Origin: Micractinium sp. NFX-FRZ
Taxonomy: Eukaryota; Chlorophyta; Trebouxiophyceae; Chlorellales; Chlorellaceae
DNA: 64,000 nucleotides
Direction of reading: 5' to 3'
NCBI GenBank assembly: GCA_029339195.1
Contig: JAPTJF010000305.1
Coordinates: 1 to 64,000, forward strand
Below are positions 32,256 to 43,597 of this stretch, one piece after another. The notes under the pieces were generated by a model. The model was given only the letters and a program-made list of their open reading frames with translations. It searched no databases and was not told the DNA's origin. How positions within the stretch are numbered: position 1 is the first letter of the stretch; each line of letters starts with the position of its first letter. The position numbers and the translations under genes are program-made.

Positions 32256-34834
32256 ATGGCCAGCGCAGCAGTCGCATTCACCGCTGCCCACATGCCTGTG
32301 GCCGCCACCCGCGCGGCGCGCACCCCCTTGTGCCGCGCCGCCGCCACGGCTAGCCTCCAACACTCCCGCCTGGCCGCCGGCCTCGCCGCCAGCCGCAGGT
32401 GCGCTGCTGGAAGGGGACAGCATGCCTGTGTGGAAAATCAAAGAACAGAGCTTCACTCTTGCTTTTTCTTGGGACAAAACCTGGCTGCAAGTGCGCACTC
32501 TAGACCACACCTGCTTTGCACTCTCCCCGCTGCTCCCGTACCCGCACGTCTGCTCGGTCTGCAGGCAGTTCACCCGGCAGCAGCGTGGCACCGGCCTTGT
32601 GGTGTATGCCAACTGGGGTGCGCCCGTGGAGTTTGCTGCCGGCAAGGTGCGCAGCGTGGCTGTGTAGAGGGGTGCGAGGCCACGCTTGGCAGCCGTGCAG
32701 TTGGTGCTTGCCGAGGCTGCCAGTGCCCGCCCGCCTGCCCAGCCCGTCCCGCCTGCCCAGCCCGTCCCGCCTGTCACCCAGTGGCCAGCACGCGGAAGCC
32801 TTACAACACCCGCTGCCTACCCCCTGCTCTGCCGTTCGATCGCCCTGCAAGCTGTCTCAGTGTTGGAGAATGAGCAGGAGGCTGAGCGGCTTAGGTCTCG
32901 CTGTCGCTCGCTGCCTATGCCCATGCGCCCCGCTGTCGCTGTCGGACCCGTCATGCCTCCGTGTCCGCACACTGTTGCTCTGTGCAGGTGCTGGAGAATG
33001 AGCGGGAGGCCGAGCAGCTGCAGCGGCTCAGGGTGCAGATCGGCGGCGCTGCGTCAGCGTACACCAAGGCGGGGCAGTACATTCAGGTGGGCAGGCTGCC
33101 TCAAGGGGGGCTGCCATGAAAGGGCCTGCCACATGGCAGCAGCAGCACATTTGTGGTGCAGTCCTTTCACGCAGCTGAGAGCGGGGTGGGGGGTGTAGAG
33201 TGGCACCTCGGTACGGTTGGACGCCCCTGTGAGGTGGGCTCTGCGCCCGAGGCTGGGGCCCCTCTGCCCCACCCTCAGGGGCCCAGTACGGGAAGGTGTG
33301 CATCCCACCACTGTGTGATCCTGGCACACCATTGTAGATCCAACGTCAAACCCTTGAACCTCACCACGGAAAGCCAAGTTTGGGTGAGGAGGCCAAGTTG
33401 GCTTGCTTGCCACTGTTTCGGTGTGCGCCTCAGCTGAAGCTTGCACGCTGCATTGCCCCGTCCTCTCCCAACCCTCCCGCAGGCCAAGTTTGGGGAGGAG
33501 GGCAAGGCCGGCTTCTTTGCCATCGCCTCACCCCCCGGGGCGGACAAGGAGAACGGCACCGTGGAGCTGCTGGTCAAGGCGCAGGGGGGCACCGCAGAGC
33601 AGCTGTGCGCCGCCGCGTCAGGTGGGGCGGGGGCAAGGCGGCAGTGATTTTGTGGGGCTGTGGGCTCGCCATTTGTGCTGGGAGGGGTGCAGGCGTTGAA
33701 GTCCGCTGCACCTCACATGCTGCAGCTTTGCCGGCAAAGCGCACCGCCCTCAACCTGGGCGGCCAGGAAGCAGAGTCACAGAGCCTGCTGGCACCCACGC
33801 TGCCCACCAGCTCCGTTGCCGCCCGCCTGGCCGTGCCCCCTGCCCGCCTGCAGGCGCCGAGCTGCTTGTGAGCGCCCCCATGGGCAAGGGCTTCCCTGTT
33901 GAGTCGGTCCCACCCGCCGACGTCTCCACCATCCTCATCTTTGCCACCGGCTCGGGTGAGGAACGAGGATTGGGGGTTGAGGGGCGGCACAGGGTGTGGG
34001 AGGGAGAAGCAGGCAGGCGGGGGGAGAGTGCCTGCAAGGGTTGCGTCGCCCTGCCTCGCCTTGCTGGTCGTCGGTCGTTGGCAAAGCCTACTGGTGCCGT
34101 CCTCACCAGTACCTTACTGCCCTCCTCTCTCGTCTCCACCCTCCCCCTGCAGGCATCTCCCCCATCAAGGCGCTGATCGAGTCGGGCGCCCTGAAGGCTG
34201 GAGAGCGCGCCGACGTGCGCCTCTACTACGGCGCCCGCTCCCCCGCCCACCTCGCCTTTGCAGACGCCATCCCCGCCTGGGAGGCCTCCGGCGTCAAAGT
34301 CATCCCCGTGTTCTCTGAGGCAGGCCAGGGCTACGTGCAGGACGCCTTTGCCAAGGTGGGTGGGAGTCTGGATGGGCGGGTGCCCGCCCTGCCCTGCCCC
34401 GCACCGCACCGCCCTGCCTGCCTTGGCTCTGCCTGCCCTGGTCCTGCTGCGTCTGCGCTCTGCAGTGCGCGCCCTTTGTGTTGAATGTTGAACGAAGGCC
34501 TGCCTCCTTTCCTCCCCCTCGGAGGCCTCTCCCCCTGTGCCTCGTTCATATCCACGCCAATCTTTCCATTTTTACACCCTCCAAGTGACGGCATCACAAA
34601 CGGTTTTGGCCTTCACCGCCAACCTTCCCACCGCCCCGGCCTCCTCCCTCATCCTTCCCTGACCTTTCTCTTGTGTCCCTTCCGCCCACCGGTGCCCCCC
34701 TGCAGGACGACGGCATCACCGACTGGGCGGGCGTGGCGGCTGTGCTGTGCGGGCAGAAGGACATGGCTGTGGCCATCACCGAGCTGCTCACCTCCAAGGG
34801 CGTCCCGAAAGAGCGTCTCCTCACCAATTTCTGA
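32256..34834 (+). CDS. Plastid FNR-like oxidoreductase (pKIWI502-like)
   Basis: Seven exons: 32256-32398, 32565-32646, 32988-33086, 33483-33621, 33854-33955, 34153-34355 and 34706-34834; 298 residues, all in phase. The first about 50 residues (MASAAVAFTAAH, many Ala/Arg/Ser, no acidic residues) form a chloroplast transit peptide. The body is a ferredoxin-NADP reductase fold: an FAD-side barrel, then the nucleotide-binding half with ILIFATGSGISPIKAL and VRLYYGARSPAHLAF, ending in the C-terminal LLTNF. This pattern fits the plant 'fruit protein pKIWI502' group of NAD(P)H-binding flavoproteins, whose substrate is not known. The canonical FNR C-terminal Tyr is absent, so it is not leaf FNR itself. 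Introns 2 and 3 each contain a decayed copy of the following exon's start. Confidence 0.85.
32845..32915 (+). repeat. Decayed copy of FNR-like exon 3 start inside intron 2
   Basis: From 32861 the sequence follows exon 3 (true start 32988) for about 45 bp, at an offset of 127 bp. A copied acceptor-like CAG precedes it. Confidence 0.8.
33371..33420 (+). repeat. Decayed copy of FNR-like exon 4 start inside intron 3
   Basis: From 33373 the bases match the exon 4 start (33483) for about 45 bp at a 110-bp offset, with a one-base insertion that breaks the frame. The AG is kept but the pyrimidine tract is lost. Confidence 0.8.
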
Positions 34835-35670
34835 GCCCTTCCCCCCAGCCAAGTGACTCAAACCACCATGCGACCATAACCAAACAAGGCGTCTCGTTTT
34901 GCGGTGCCCGCGGTGGCTTCTGCTGTCGGAGGAGACATGCCCATGGCCATTGATTGTGTGAAGGCCTACCACCCTGCCTCCTGGAGCATTGAAACGCCCT
35001 TCCTGGCTGCCAGGCAGCCCTGCCCCCCTGCCCTGCTGTTATTCCCGTCATGTTTCCTGCCGGTATTCTCTGCTCCGCACCTCCCTTTTCATTCGTCATC
35101 CGCGCAGCTGCGGCCATCTCTCTGCTTTCTGCGAATCAGATTGACCCCACCAGACATTCTTACTGCCCTGCTGCACACCTCACATGCCTCTTGCCCTTCT
35201 GCGCTCAATTTTCTCACTTACATTGGAGTTGCAAGAGAGGTGCACTTGGGATGCCGGCAATGGCAGGCAGCGATGGCACAAGGGCAGGCGGGGAATGAAC
35301 AGGCACGAGGTGCATGGTGTGTGGGCACCACGCCACGGAGCGGGCTAGTATACAGGGTGGGTACAAGCTCTGGGGGGCAGGCATGCGCATGGGAAAATGG
35401 GGCAGGCTACAGGCAGGGGACCGGCGTGGCAGCAGATACAGTGCAAGGATGCGTGCGCAGCAGCAACAGAAACGGCGGAACCCATGCAGTCCAGCTGAGG
35501 GAGGGTGGCTGAGGGAGGGTGCAGCAGGTGGGGACGTGGGCCAGCAGAGGAGATGGGACAGGCGAGGGCGCCGTCACGTGGCAGGCACACAAGGCCATGG
35601 CAGCCGGCTGCGAGGCATGGTGGCAGCGGCCAGCCCTGGCCAGGCATCGATGCCCAGCAACCTGGAATGC
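34835..35670. other. Convergent intergenic region
   Basis: 3' flanks of the FNR-like gene (+) and the YccV-like gene (-), 836 bp. No coding or RNA gene recognised. Confidence 0.5.
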
Positions 35671-36186
35671 TCAGATCCCGGCTTGCGCGTTGGCGAAGCT
35701 GCGCCCGTCCCCGCCCACGCGGTCCCCGGTGCCAGGCGCACGCGCTGCCGACTCTGCCTCGGGCTCCGGGTGGGCAAGCAGGTTTGAGTCGTCCCCCACT
35801 GGAGCCTGGTCCTCCGCCTGGTACACATCTGGGTACTCGTACTGCAGAGGGGGTAGAGGGGGTGGGAAACAAGAGTGGGGAGGAAGGCTGAGTATGTGGG
35901 GCTTGATCTTCTTCTGCTTCGCAGGCGTCCAGGGTTTGAATCAAGGGCCAGAGGCAAAGGTGGCCATGTTCTTAAAGAAAACAATGGTGATGCAGCGACC
36001 GGTCAGCAGCACACCACCTGCTGCCGACCTGCCCAGCATCTGCCCTACACCCTCCCAACACACCCACCTGCAGCTTGCGGGAGGGTATGTACCGCCCCAG
36101 TGTGGGCGAGTAGCCCTCAAAGAAGGAGTCGAGGGCGCGGTGCACGATGCGGCACCCCTCCACCGGCTCCATGTTCTCCTGGGCAA

Positions 36187-36242
<56 letters not shown>

Positions 36243-37995
36243 GTGACGTTCATCTGTGTCAGGAATGGGCTAAGCCATGGGCCATGTCTTTTGAGGTCCC
36301 CATGCTGTCCTGGGCAGCGCACGTGGTGACCGGGAAACAATGCACGAGGGGAACAGGGGGACGGTGCAGCACACACAGAGGGAGGACAGGAGGACGTGCA
36401 GAGCTGTCCCGGGGTCCACACATGTTCATCATGTTTGCTGACAGCATGCAGAGCTTGCCTCCCAACTGTGAGCCATCTGGGCGGCCTCGCTTCCTCTCTG
36501 CCTGCTCCAAGTCACACCTTGCCGGCCCTTTTACCCACTCACGGCTCTCCCCAACTGCGCCCCCCCGCCTACAAACAGCCACCCGCAGTGCCCCTGCCCC
36601 CCTGCCCCCTCACCTCCCCCAAACAGCCTGCTGCAGTCGGTCTCGTCGGGCAGGCAGTGGTAGAAGGGCTGGTCCGCCTGGCGGATGTTCATCTGCCGCA
36701 TCCACTCCTCGTCCCGCTCGCACCGCCGGTCCCAGCCAAACACCACACCCCGGTACCCAAACTGCGTTGGAGAGGAGAGGGCGGCAGAGCGGGCGGCATG
36801 TCAGAGGAGGCGCGCTGGAGCAGGCAGGTCCCGCCTGCGCACACTGGGTCACCAAGACCCACCCACCTGCCATCCTCGCACCTGCCGCACCCCGTCCCTG
36901 TGTCCGCATCCCCGTCCCTGTGTCCGCATCCCTACTTTCCGCGCACCTTCTTGCCGGCTGAAAACGCCGAGGCATTTTCCCACCGCACACTGCATTCCCC
37001 GCCGGTTTATACAATTATAGTTCATGCACTTCTTGGTGCCCTCTTCCAGCGCCCCACCCCGCGCCCCACTGCACCCCCACCCCACCGCACCTTCTTGTGC
37101 TGGAACACCTGCCCCACAGCAAAGTTCACGCCCTGCCGGTCCTCCCGGTCCCGCCGCGTGTCCCGCATCGCCTGCAGCAGTGGCAGCCATGACGTCGACT
37201 GTTCAGTGGATGCAGCAACGACGCTGACCTCGAGGGAATGCAGCAAGGAAAGCGACAGATCTAAGGCATCCCAAACTCTGTAGAGCTTTAGCTGCCCTGG
37301 CGCCCGGTACGGTTACGATTCAGCGGGTATCACCCATGCGGCAGGCCACGAGTATGCTTGCAAGCTTCACCTGCAGCTGCGCGTGGTATGTGGTGTGCAG
37401 CAGGCGCACGCCCTCCAGCCCCCGGTCCAGCGCCTCCTCGGCTTCCGCCCCCACAGCGGAGCGCGACGCATCAAACGCGGCGCGCGCCACCTGGGCCACA
37501 GCACCCGCGTCTTGCAGCGCTAGTGGGGTACCCCGCAGGTGCGGGGCTAGGTAGTAGACGTCGCTGCACAGGGGTCGAGGTGGACGAGGAGAGGGGCACG
37601 GGGGGAGGTGCGCGGTTCTGTGGCGACGGTGGCAGCGGTGGGCAATGAGCGGAAGTGGTGATGAGCAGCCAGAAGTGCTGGGTGAGCGCAGCGGGCAAGA
37701 ATTGAGGGCATAGAGTAGAGGGCTGTCGTGCTGGCGGATCTGAGTCGTCACGCATCGTCGAATGGCGTCGGCAGCGTTCAAAAAACAATCCGCTCTCTTC
37801 AACCTCTGGCTGCACCCCAGCGGCAGCGTGGCAAGCTGGCGCTGGCTCCAAGACCCTGCCTCTCCTTGCCACAAATCCTCACCTGGCCTTCAGGCTAAAG
37901 GGCACATCTGCATTGTCCCGGCTCCACTTCAGCGTGGCACGAAACAGCGCCAGAGCCAGGCGGCGGGTGGCCGACGGCTGCGCTGCCGCCGCCAT
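35671..37995 (-). CDS. LYR-like / YccV-domain fusion protein
   Basis: Exons 37995-37883, 37563-37371, 37171-37091, 36761-36614, about 36253-36068 and 35841-35671; about 296 residues. The start is ATG at 37995 (MAAAAQPSATRR). The N-terminal helix-rich part (RRLALALFRATLKWSRDN, later LLHTTYHAQLQ) resembles a LYR-motif domain with LFR for LYR; such proteins assist mitochondrial Fe-S and complex assembly. The C-terminal half is a YccV/HspQ-like fold: VGQVFQHKKFGYRGVVFGWD, DQPFYHCLPDE, VAQENMEPV, GRYIPSRKL. That fold occurs in plant ClpF and animal FBXO21, both linked to proteolysis. The fifth exon contains a 54-base homopolymer (plus-strand G, 36188-36241). As written its length leaves the frame off by one, so the true length probably differs. 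The homopolymer should be treated as unreliable. Confidence 0.75.
36188..36241. repeat. 54-base G homopolymer
   Basis: Uninterrupted G on the plus strand, within a coding exon of the YccV-like gene. Read as coding (CCC = Pro) it would be a long poly-Pro insertion between two conserved strands, which is implausible. More likely a length error, collapsed low-complexity sequence or an unusual intron end. Confidence 0.95.
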
Positions 37996-38737
37996 TGCTC
38001 AGCGCTTCGGGCTGCCCTTGGCGGATTCCTGGTTTACCAAAGAGTGCAACAGCTGGCAGGCTGCAGCATGGGAGAGGAGGGGAGCGGCTGCATTGGTCCA
38101 GCAAACCGTGCGGAAGGCGGAGGCGCCGTGCGTGGCGCCGCCGCAGCCAGACAATGTCAGCCAGTGCACCGCCTGACCGGCCTTGCGTACGCCACTGGAT
38201 TGAACTGGGAATCCTCTGCATACAGCACCAAGCCAGTGGCCACCGCTCCTTCCGAGCGTCCAGGAAGTGGCCAAGCTGCACTGGCGGCCCCAGCCAGCTT
38301 CAATAAGTGGTTGTAAGCCAGCCAAACCAACCAGCAGCGCCTGCAACGCACCCAAGCGACTCGTGGGCAGCCTCGGAAGCCTTGCCGGCACGGAGGTTGG
38401 CCAGACAGGGCGCGTGGGCTTAGCGGCTGTGATCGCGGGCAGCAAGACGCCCGAAATGCAGAGCCTCGGGTGAGCAGGAACGCAATTGTGAAGACAGCGT
38501 GGCATTTCTTGCTCCCGCCTGTGAGGGCTCGGGACTGTGATGTAGCGTGATTGCTACTTGCATGGAAATTTTGTGAAGCCCAGTAAGCCGCTTCGGCAGA
38601 CTGCTGCACACTTTCAAGAGTTGCGTGAGCGGCAGAGCGGCTGGCAGAGCAAGCAGGCGGCGAGCTACCCAGCATTGCTTAGCGCATGGTACCGCGATCA
38701 CGGTGCTAGCGCCTGGGCCTGAGCGAGCCGCTGAAAG
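37996..38737. promoter_or_regulatory. Divergent spacer between the YccV-like and FABP-like genes
   Basis: 742 bp. No recognisable gene; presumed to hold both promoters. Confidence 0.45.
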
Positions 38738-41700
38738 ATGAAGCTCGCAGATTGTTCACCCAGTGTCAAGGGGCCCGTGGGTGAGGCGCTGCGTGCGGGA
38801 TGCCACAAAGTGTCAGCACTGGGCGGCATCCGACACCGCGTCTGGACGGGTTGGCGCTCCACTGGCTTTGCGGACGCGCCACCGCTCCCCGCCGGCGCCG
38901 CAGCACGTTGCCCGTCACGTTGCCCCTGTCTGCGCCACCCCTGCAGACTTCACGGGCTACTGGGCGCTGGTGAAGCACGAGGGTCTGGATGAGTTCCTGA
39001 AGGCCGCGGGCTTCCCGTGGGTGGTGCGCAAAGCAGCAGAGCGGTTTGGCGGGTCGGCGATCGACGTCGTTGCGCACACCGGCGCTGTGCTGCATGTGAC
39101 GTCCCTCAATGCCAAGGGCAGCTGGACTCGTTCATACGACACGGACCGGGAGGTGCAGCAGCGCAACGCGGAGGGCACGATGTGCAAGACCACCAGCTGG
39201 TGGGAAGGTGGGTGCTGGCAGGGGGCTGGGAGGGTGGCGGGCTGGTGGGCAGGCGAGAGCCAGCTGTTCTGTGGGTGCTGAACAGGTGGTGTGTGAAGGG
39301 AGCTGGCGGAGGGCCGCCTACGTAGCCTCCTCATGCTGCAACCTGGGAGTTGTCATCTCCACGCCGTCTGTGCTGCCCAGCCGTGCCGACCTGCGACTGC
39401 CAAGCACAAGCCCGTATGATGCCACTGGAAGAATGCTGCAATCGAATGCTGCACTTTGACCGTGGGTGGCAGCATGCTATCCGCAGCCTGCGTCCCCAGC
39501 TTACATCACTTGCCATAGCTGGCAGCGGAGATGCACTCGCCCACCGCCCAGCTGCCCGCGCCAACCAGCTTGTGCGCATCCGTTTTTGCCCTCTCCTGCA
39601 GGCCGTGTGTTCCGCAGCCGCATGGAGGGGTCAGAGCTGGGGGTGCTCGAGTCCTGGCGCTACATCCGTGGCAACAGCATGGCGGTGCGCACGGCGCTGC
39701 GCCTGCCTCCGCGTCCGGCAGCTATTGGCGCCGTGAGCAGCGTGAGCGGCGTGAGCGCTGCCGCCACCAACGGCAGTGCGGTGCACGACGCCGGCGCCGG
39801 CACCTCTGCAGCAGGGCAGCAGCAGCAGCAGCAGGGGCAGGAGGTGGTGTGCTTCTGGTTCTTTGACCGCATGGAGACGCTGCAGCGCCACGTGGCGCGC
39901 GGGCGCGTCGGCGGCAGCCTGCTGCAGCAGATCGAGCAGGGTGAGCTGATATGTGGGGGGTGGGGGGTGGGTGGAGTGGCAGGGGCATGGCCTGTATGGG
40001 GGCTGGGGTTGCGCTGCTTCTCCCTGTTGGTGCAAGCTCCCGAGGTGTGTGCAGCAAGGGGGGATGCTGTTCTGTGGGGCTACATGCGGGGCTTGCCATG
40101 CAGGCGGCTGCGGCGGGGCCCACAAAATCATAGGCCTGCCAACCTACCTACCTCCCATGCCCCCTCCTCCCTGCAGACCAGCGGCGCGTACAGCGGGCGA
40201 CACGCAAGGACACGGCATACATCCAGGTGAGGGCGGCGGGGCAGGGCCCGGTGGTTGTGTTGCGGGGGGTGTGCAAACCTAGGTGGGGGCTGGTGCCGGC
40301 CAACACCACTATGGCCTCCCACTTTTTGAGCCATTTTGTTTAACCTGCGCACCATCCTTGCTCACGCCCTCCCCCGTGGGACACACCCAGCACTGATCGA
40401 CGGCTGCACGCGCGTGCGCTCAGCGCGATGCCGCAGCGTTTAAGTAATCACGCCTCGATCCGCCCCCTTTCCGCTGGCCCCCGCAGGACGTGCTGCTGGA
40501 CTGGCAGCGCTGGCGCTCCCCCGCCGACGACTTCATACACCTGGCCTCCCCGCCGCCGATGGCGTCCCGCCACGGCATGCACCGCCGCCGCCGCTCTCCG
40601 GGCAACATGAGCCCCGCGCTGAGCCCTGCCTCCATGAGCAAGAGCCCCTCAAACGACAGCCTCATGGCGCTGCCCCAGGGTGGGTGCGCGCTCACCTCGT
40701 TGGCATGCCTGCCTGGGCTGCTGTTGTGCCCGCCGGTGCCAGCTGCACGGTGCCTCTCCATCTCCTGCTGTGCGTGTGCTGCGCCGAGCCGCGCCCCTGC
40801 CGCCCCTCTTTTACCAGAGCAGAGCAACGCTTTGCCGCCCTCCTGCCTGACGGCCCCCTGCTCCTGCCTCGTTGCTGGCGGCACCCGCAGGGCTGGAGAT
40901 GCGGTCGGAGGCTCGCTCAGTCCACAGCGAAAGCCGCAGCCGGCTGGCAGAGAGCGAGCTGAGCACTGCTGCTCTGGACAGGATGGCCCGCCAGGCAGCG
41001 GCGCTTGCGCTGGGGCCTCCTGATGCCGGCGCCGTGGACAGCGCGTCCTCGCCGCGCCTGCGCCTGGCAGCAGCAGCAGGTGCGCACGCGCAGGCGCATG
41101 CGCAGGCGGCGGAGCAGCAGCAGCAGCCAGCGCAGCAGTCGGTGCAGCAGCCAGCGCAGCAGCAGGCAACACAGCAGCACCAGCAGCACCTGGCATCTCA
41201 GCCGGCGGGGCAGCAGCAGGCGGGGCAGCAGGCGGGGCAGCCGGCAGGTGAGGGGCAGGAGGATGCGGAGGATGGCAAGGCGTACAGCCGGGAAGCCACT
41301 CTGTCCTACCCCAGGGAGGGGGGTGCCATACCTGTGGAGCCGCGCCCCCCACCCGGCCCCGGCTCAGGGCCTGGCTTGGGGCAGACAGACTCCCTCACCT
41401 TCCGCCCCGCTGGCGCAGCAGGCGCAGCAGGCGGCCCGCTGGAGCCCGAGGCACCCCTGCCGGTCTCCACCAGTGCCCTGCTGCACCCAGTCGTGGGCTC
41501 GGGGCCCGGCAGCGATGCCGCCACGCGAGGATCGGTGCAAGGCAGCGCTGTGGGCAGCGGCGGGGCGATGCCGGCGGGCCCGGCGCACCACCGCTCGGCG
41601 TCGGCTGGCAGCGCCGCGGGCCACTCCCGCTCTGTGCACTACAAGAGCCTGTCAGCCGACTCGACAGCCAGGGGTAAGTGCCCTGGCCTGGCTGGCTGGC

Positions 41701-42098
41701 TGGCTGGCTGGGGTTTGAAATGCCTAGGTTTTGCAGGGGGCAATAGAGGGGGGTGGGCACGCAGGGCTTGCTGCTGCGCCTGGCTGCCCGCCCGCCCAGG
41801 TGTCTTCCTGGATACTGCCTGAGCACCCGGGTGTCTCTTACCAGCCTCCCTACCTGCGTCCCCGCCTGCCAGCCCGCGCCTCACACTGTACACCACCCCT
41901 CTTCACGCCTCACGTCCCCCTCTGGCCCCCGCCCCCCGCCCACCATGGCGCAGGCGGCAGCACTCCGGGGCGCGCCAGCCCTCGCTCCGTGCCCGTCACC
42001 CAGCACCCGCTGCCGCCCAGCGAGCAAATCATGGCCTTCCGCCTGCACGAGTTTGGGGACGCGCGTGGCATCGCCTCTGGTGGGTTGGCAGCGCGAGC

Positions 42099-42150
<52 letters not shown>

Positions 42151-42956
42151 GATTTGCCAGGCAGTTGGGAGGTGTGTGCCAGTGAGTGCACGCGTGGCAG
42201 GGCGCGTCACATGTGTGGGGCGCGGCAGCAAGGGGCTGCATGGAAGCCAGGCCGGCATGAGCTGGCATGAGCAAGCGTGGGTGCGGCTTGCAGGCCTCTC
42301 GGCACCAAAGCTGCAAGGCTGACCATTGGATGGGGCTTCCTTGACGCTGCTCTCACCCAGGAGGGACCCCGGTGAGAGGGTTCCTGCTCTGGTATCACCC
42401 ACTCACCCAGCCTGTCCTTGCTGCTTTCAACGCTGGCCTCACTGCTGCAGTGGTGCCGGTGGCCACGCCCAACGACACGGCGGAGCCGCAGCTGCTGAGC
42501 ATGAGCCCGGAGCAGGTGGGGGCAGCCGCCAGCTGTCCGCCACTAGCTGGCATGCGCAAGCACATGCCCAGCTTTTCTCTGCTGCTGGCAGCGCTGCCCT
42601 GCTCCACAGTGCACTCTACGCCTCCGTGCCTCCAACCCTGCTGCATGCTTGGCTGGCACCGCCAGGCTGGCAAGCAGGTGTCACTCGCCTGTTGCTGCTC
42701 GCCTCATCTCAGGCTGACTGTTGCGTACCACTCATGTTGTTTCATCCCATCTCACCCACCCCTGTTGTTTCACCCCATATCACCGCACCCCGTGCAGGCA
42801 GAGGAGACGGCCGCTAAGCTGCGTGAGCTGGAGCTGGAGATGATGCTGCGGCGGCAGGAGAACCGGCGCGGCTGGCCCTGCTGCTGCTTCGTGCTCACTC
42901 TGGCCAGCGACACGCTGCCGGATCACCTGCGGGTGTGGGAGAGCCGGCTGACCTAG
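38738..42956 (+). CDS. Fatty-acid-binding-protein-like protein with long disordered C-terminus
   Basis: Nine exons: 38738-38780, 38947-39207, 39602-39940, 40177-40226, 40487-40679, 40891-41673, 41954-42079, 42451-42515 and 42798-42956; 672 residues, perfectly in phase. Residues about 15-140 read like an FABP/lipocalin barrel: DFTGYWALVKHEGLDEFLKA, FPWVVRKAAERFG, then VLHVTSLNAKGSW and later VFRSRMEGSELGVLESWRYI. FABPs carry lipids in the cytosol and are best known from animals. The remaining about 500 residues are Gln-, Ala-, Pro- and Ser-rich and probably disordered, ending in a helical segment (AAKLRELELEMMLRRQENRR) and WPCCCFVLTLASD, a Cys-rich hydrophobic patch that might be lipidated. 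The start ATG precedes a 43-nt first coding exon that splices in phase. The role of the tail is unknown. Confidence 0.78.
42101..42148. repeat. (GT)n microsatellite
   Basis: About 22 GT units in intron 7 of the FABP-like gene, close to the splice donor at 42080. Confidence 0.9.
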
Positions 42957-43597
42957 CCGGGCGCAGCAGATCCACCCAGCAGTTGGCTTCAGTAAGCAAC
43001 TGGTGGGCAGAGTGCAGCACCTGGTAGGTAGTGCCAGAACAAACCCACCCCCGCCCCATGCGCTGTTTGGCACTTGTGCGTGATGTGCTGCATTTTGCTT
43101 ATTCTGTAGAACACATTGCCTTGCCGGCTTATTGTAAACCCGCTCATGTCATCTTATGATAGGAAGAGGACAGCCGTGATGAGACGTTTGACACTGGGTG
43201 CGCCATTGCATAAAACACATGCTGCGCTGTGACCGCCGCACACAAGTCTGCTCACACACCTGACCTGGTGTGCATGCCATGGTATGCAGAGTGATTGCAG
43301 CACCCCCATGCGGGGTAGAATGTACAGTCGCAGCAAAGTGACCCATTGCAAGCCAGGCGGGCAGCGGCATCTGTGGCAGCCTTGCGAAGGGCACACTCCG
43401 CCAGCACAGGTTGGGAGTGATGCTGTAGGACGCCTGGGAACGCCCTGCCTAACGCAAGCACTGGTGGGCGCTCTAGGGCAGGCTTGGGGAGGCCACCCAC
43501 ACTCCCCCTCCGCAGAACACATCCTTCTCAAGCTGACACGCCCCCAGCTTTAAGCTCTTGCAGCTTCCCGCCCGGCTTCTGCCCAGCCCGCTTCTTC
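42957..43597. other. Convergent intergenic region
   Basis: 3' flanks of the FABP-like gene and RPN3. No gene seen apart from the poly(A) signal at 43133. Confidence 0.5.
43133..43137 (+). terminator. Candidate poly(A) signal of the FABP-like gene
   Basis: TGTAA 177 nt after the stop codon. Confidence 0.45.

Noticed and set aside
35519..36961. 480-codon plus-strand open frame
   Set aside because: Runs through the poly-G tract as poly-Gly and is antisense to the YccV-like exons.
40420..41352. 310-codon minus-strand frame opposite the FABP-like gene
   Set aside because: Ala/Pro-rich mirror of a Gln/Ala-rich coding exon; no independent support.
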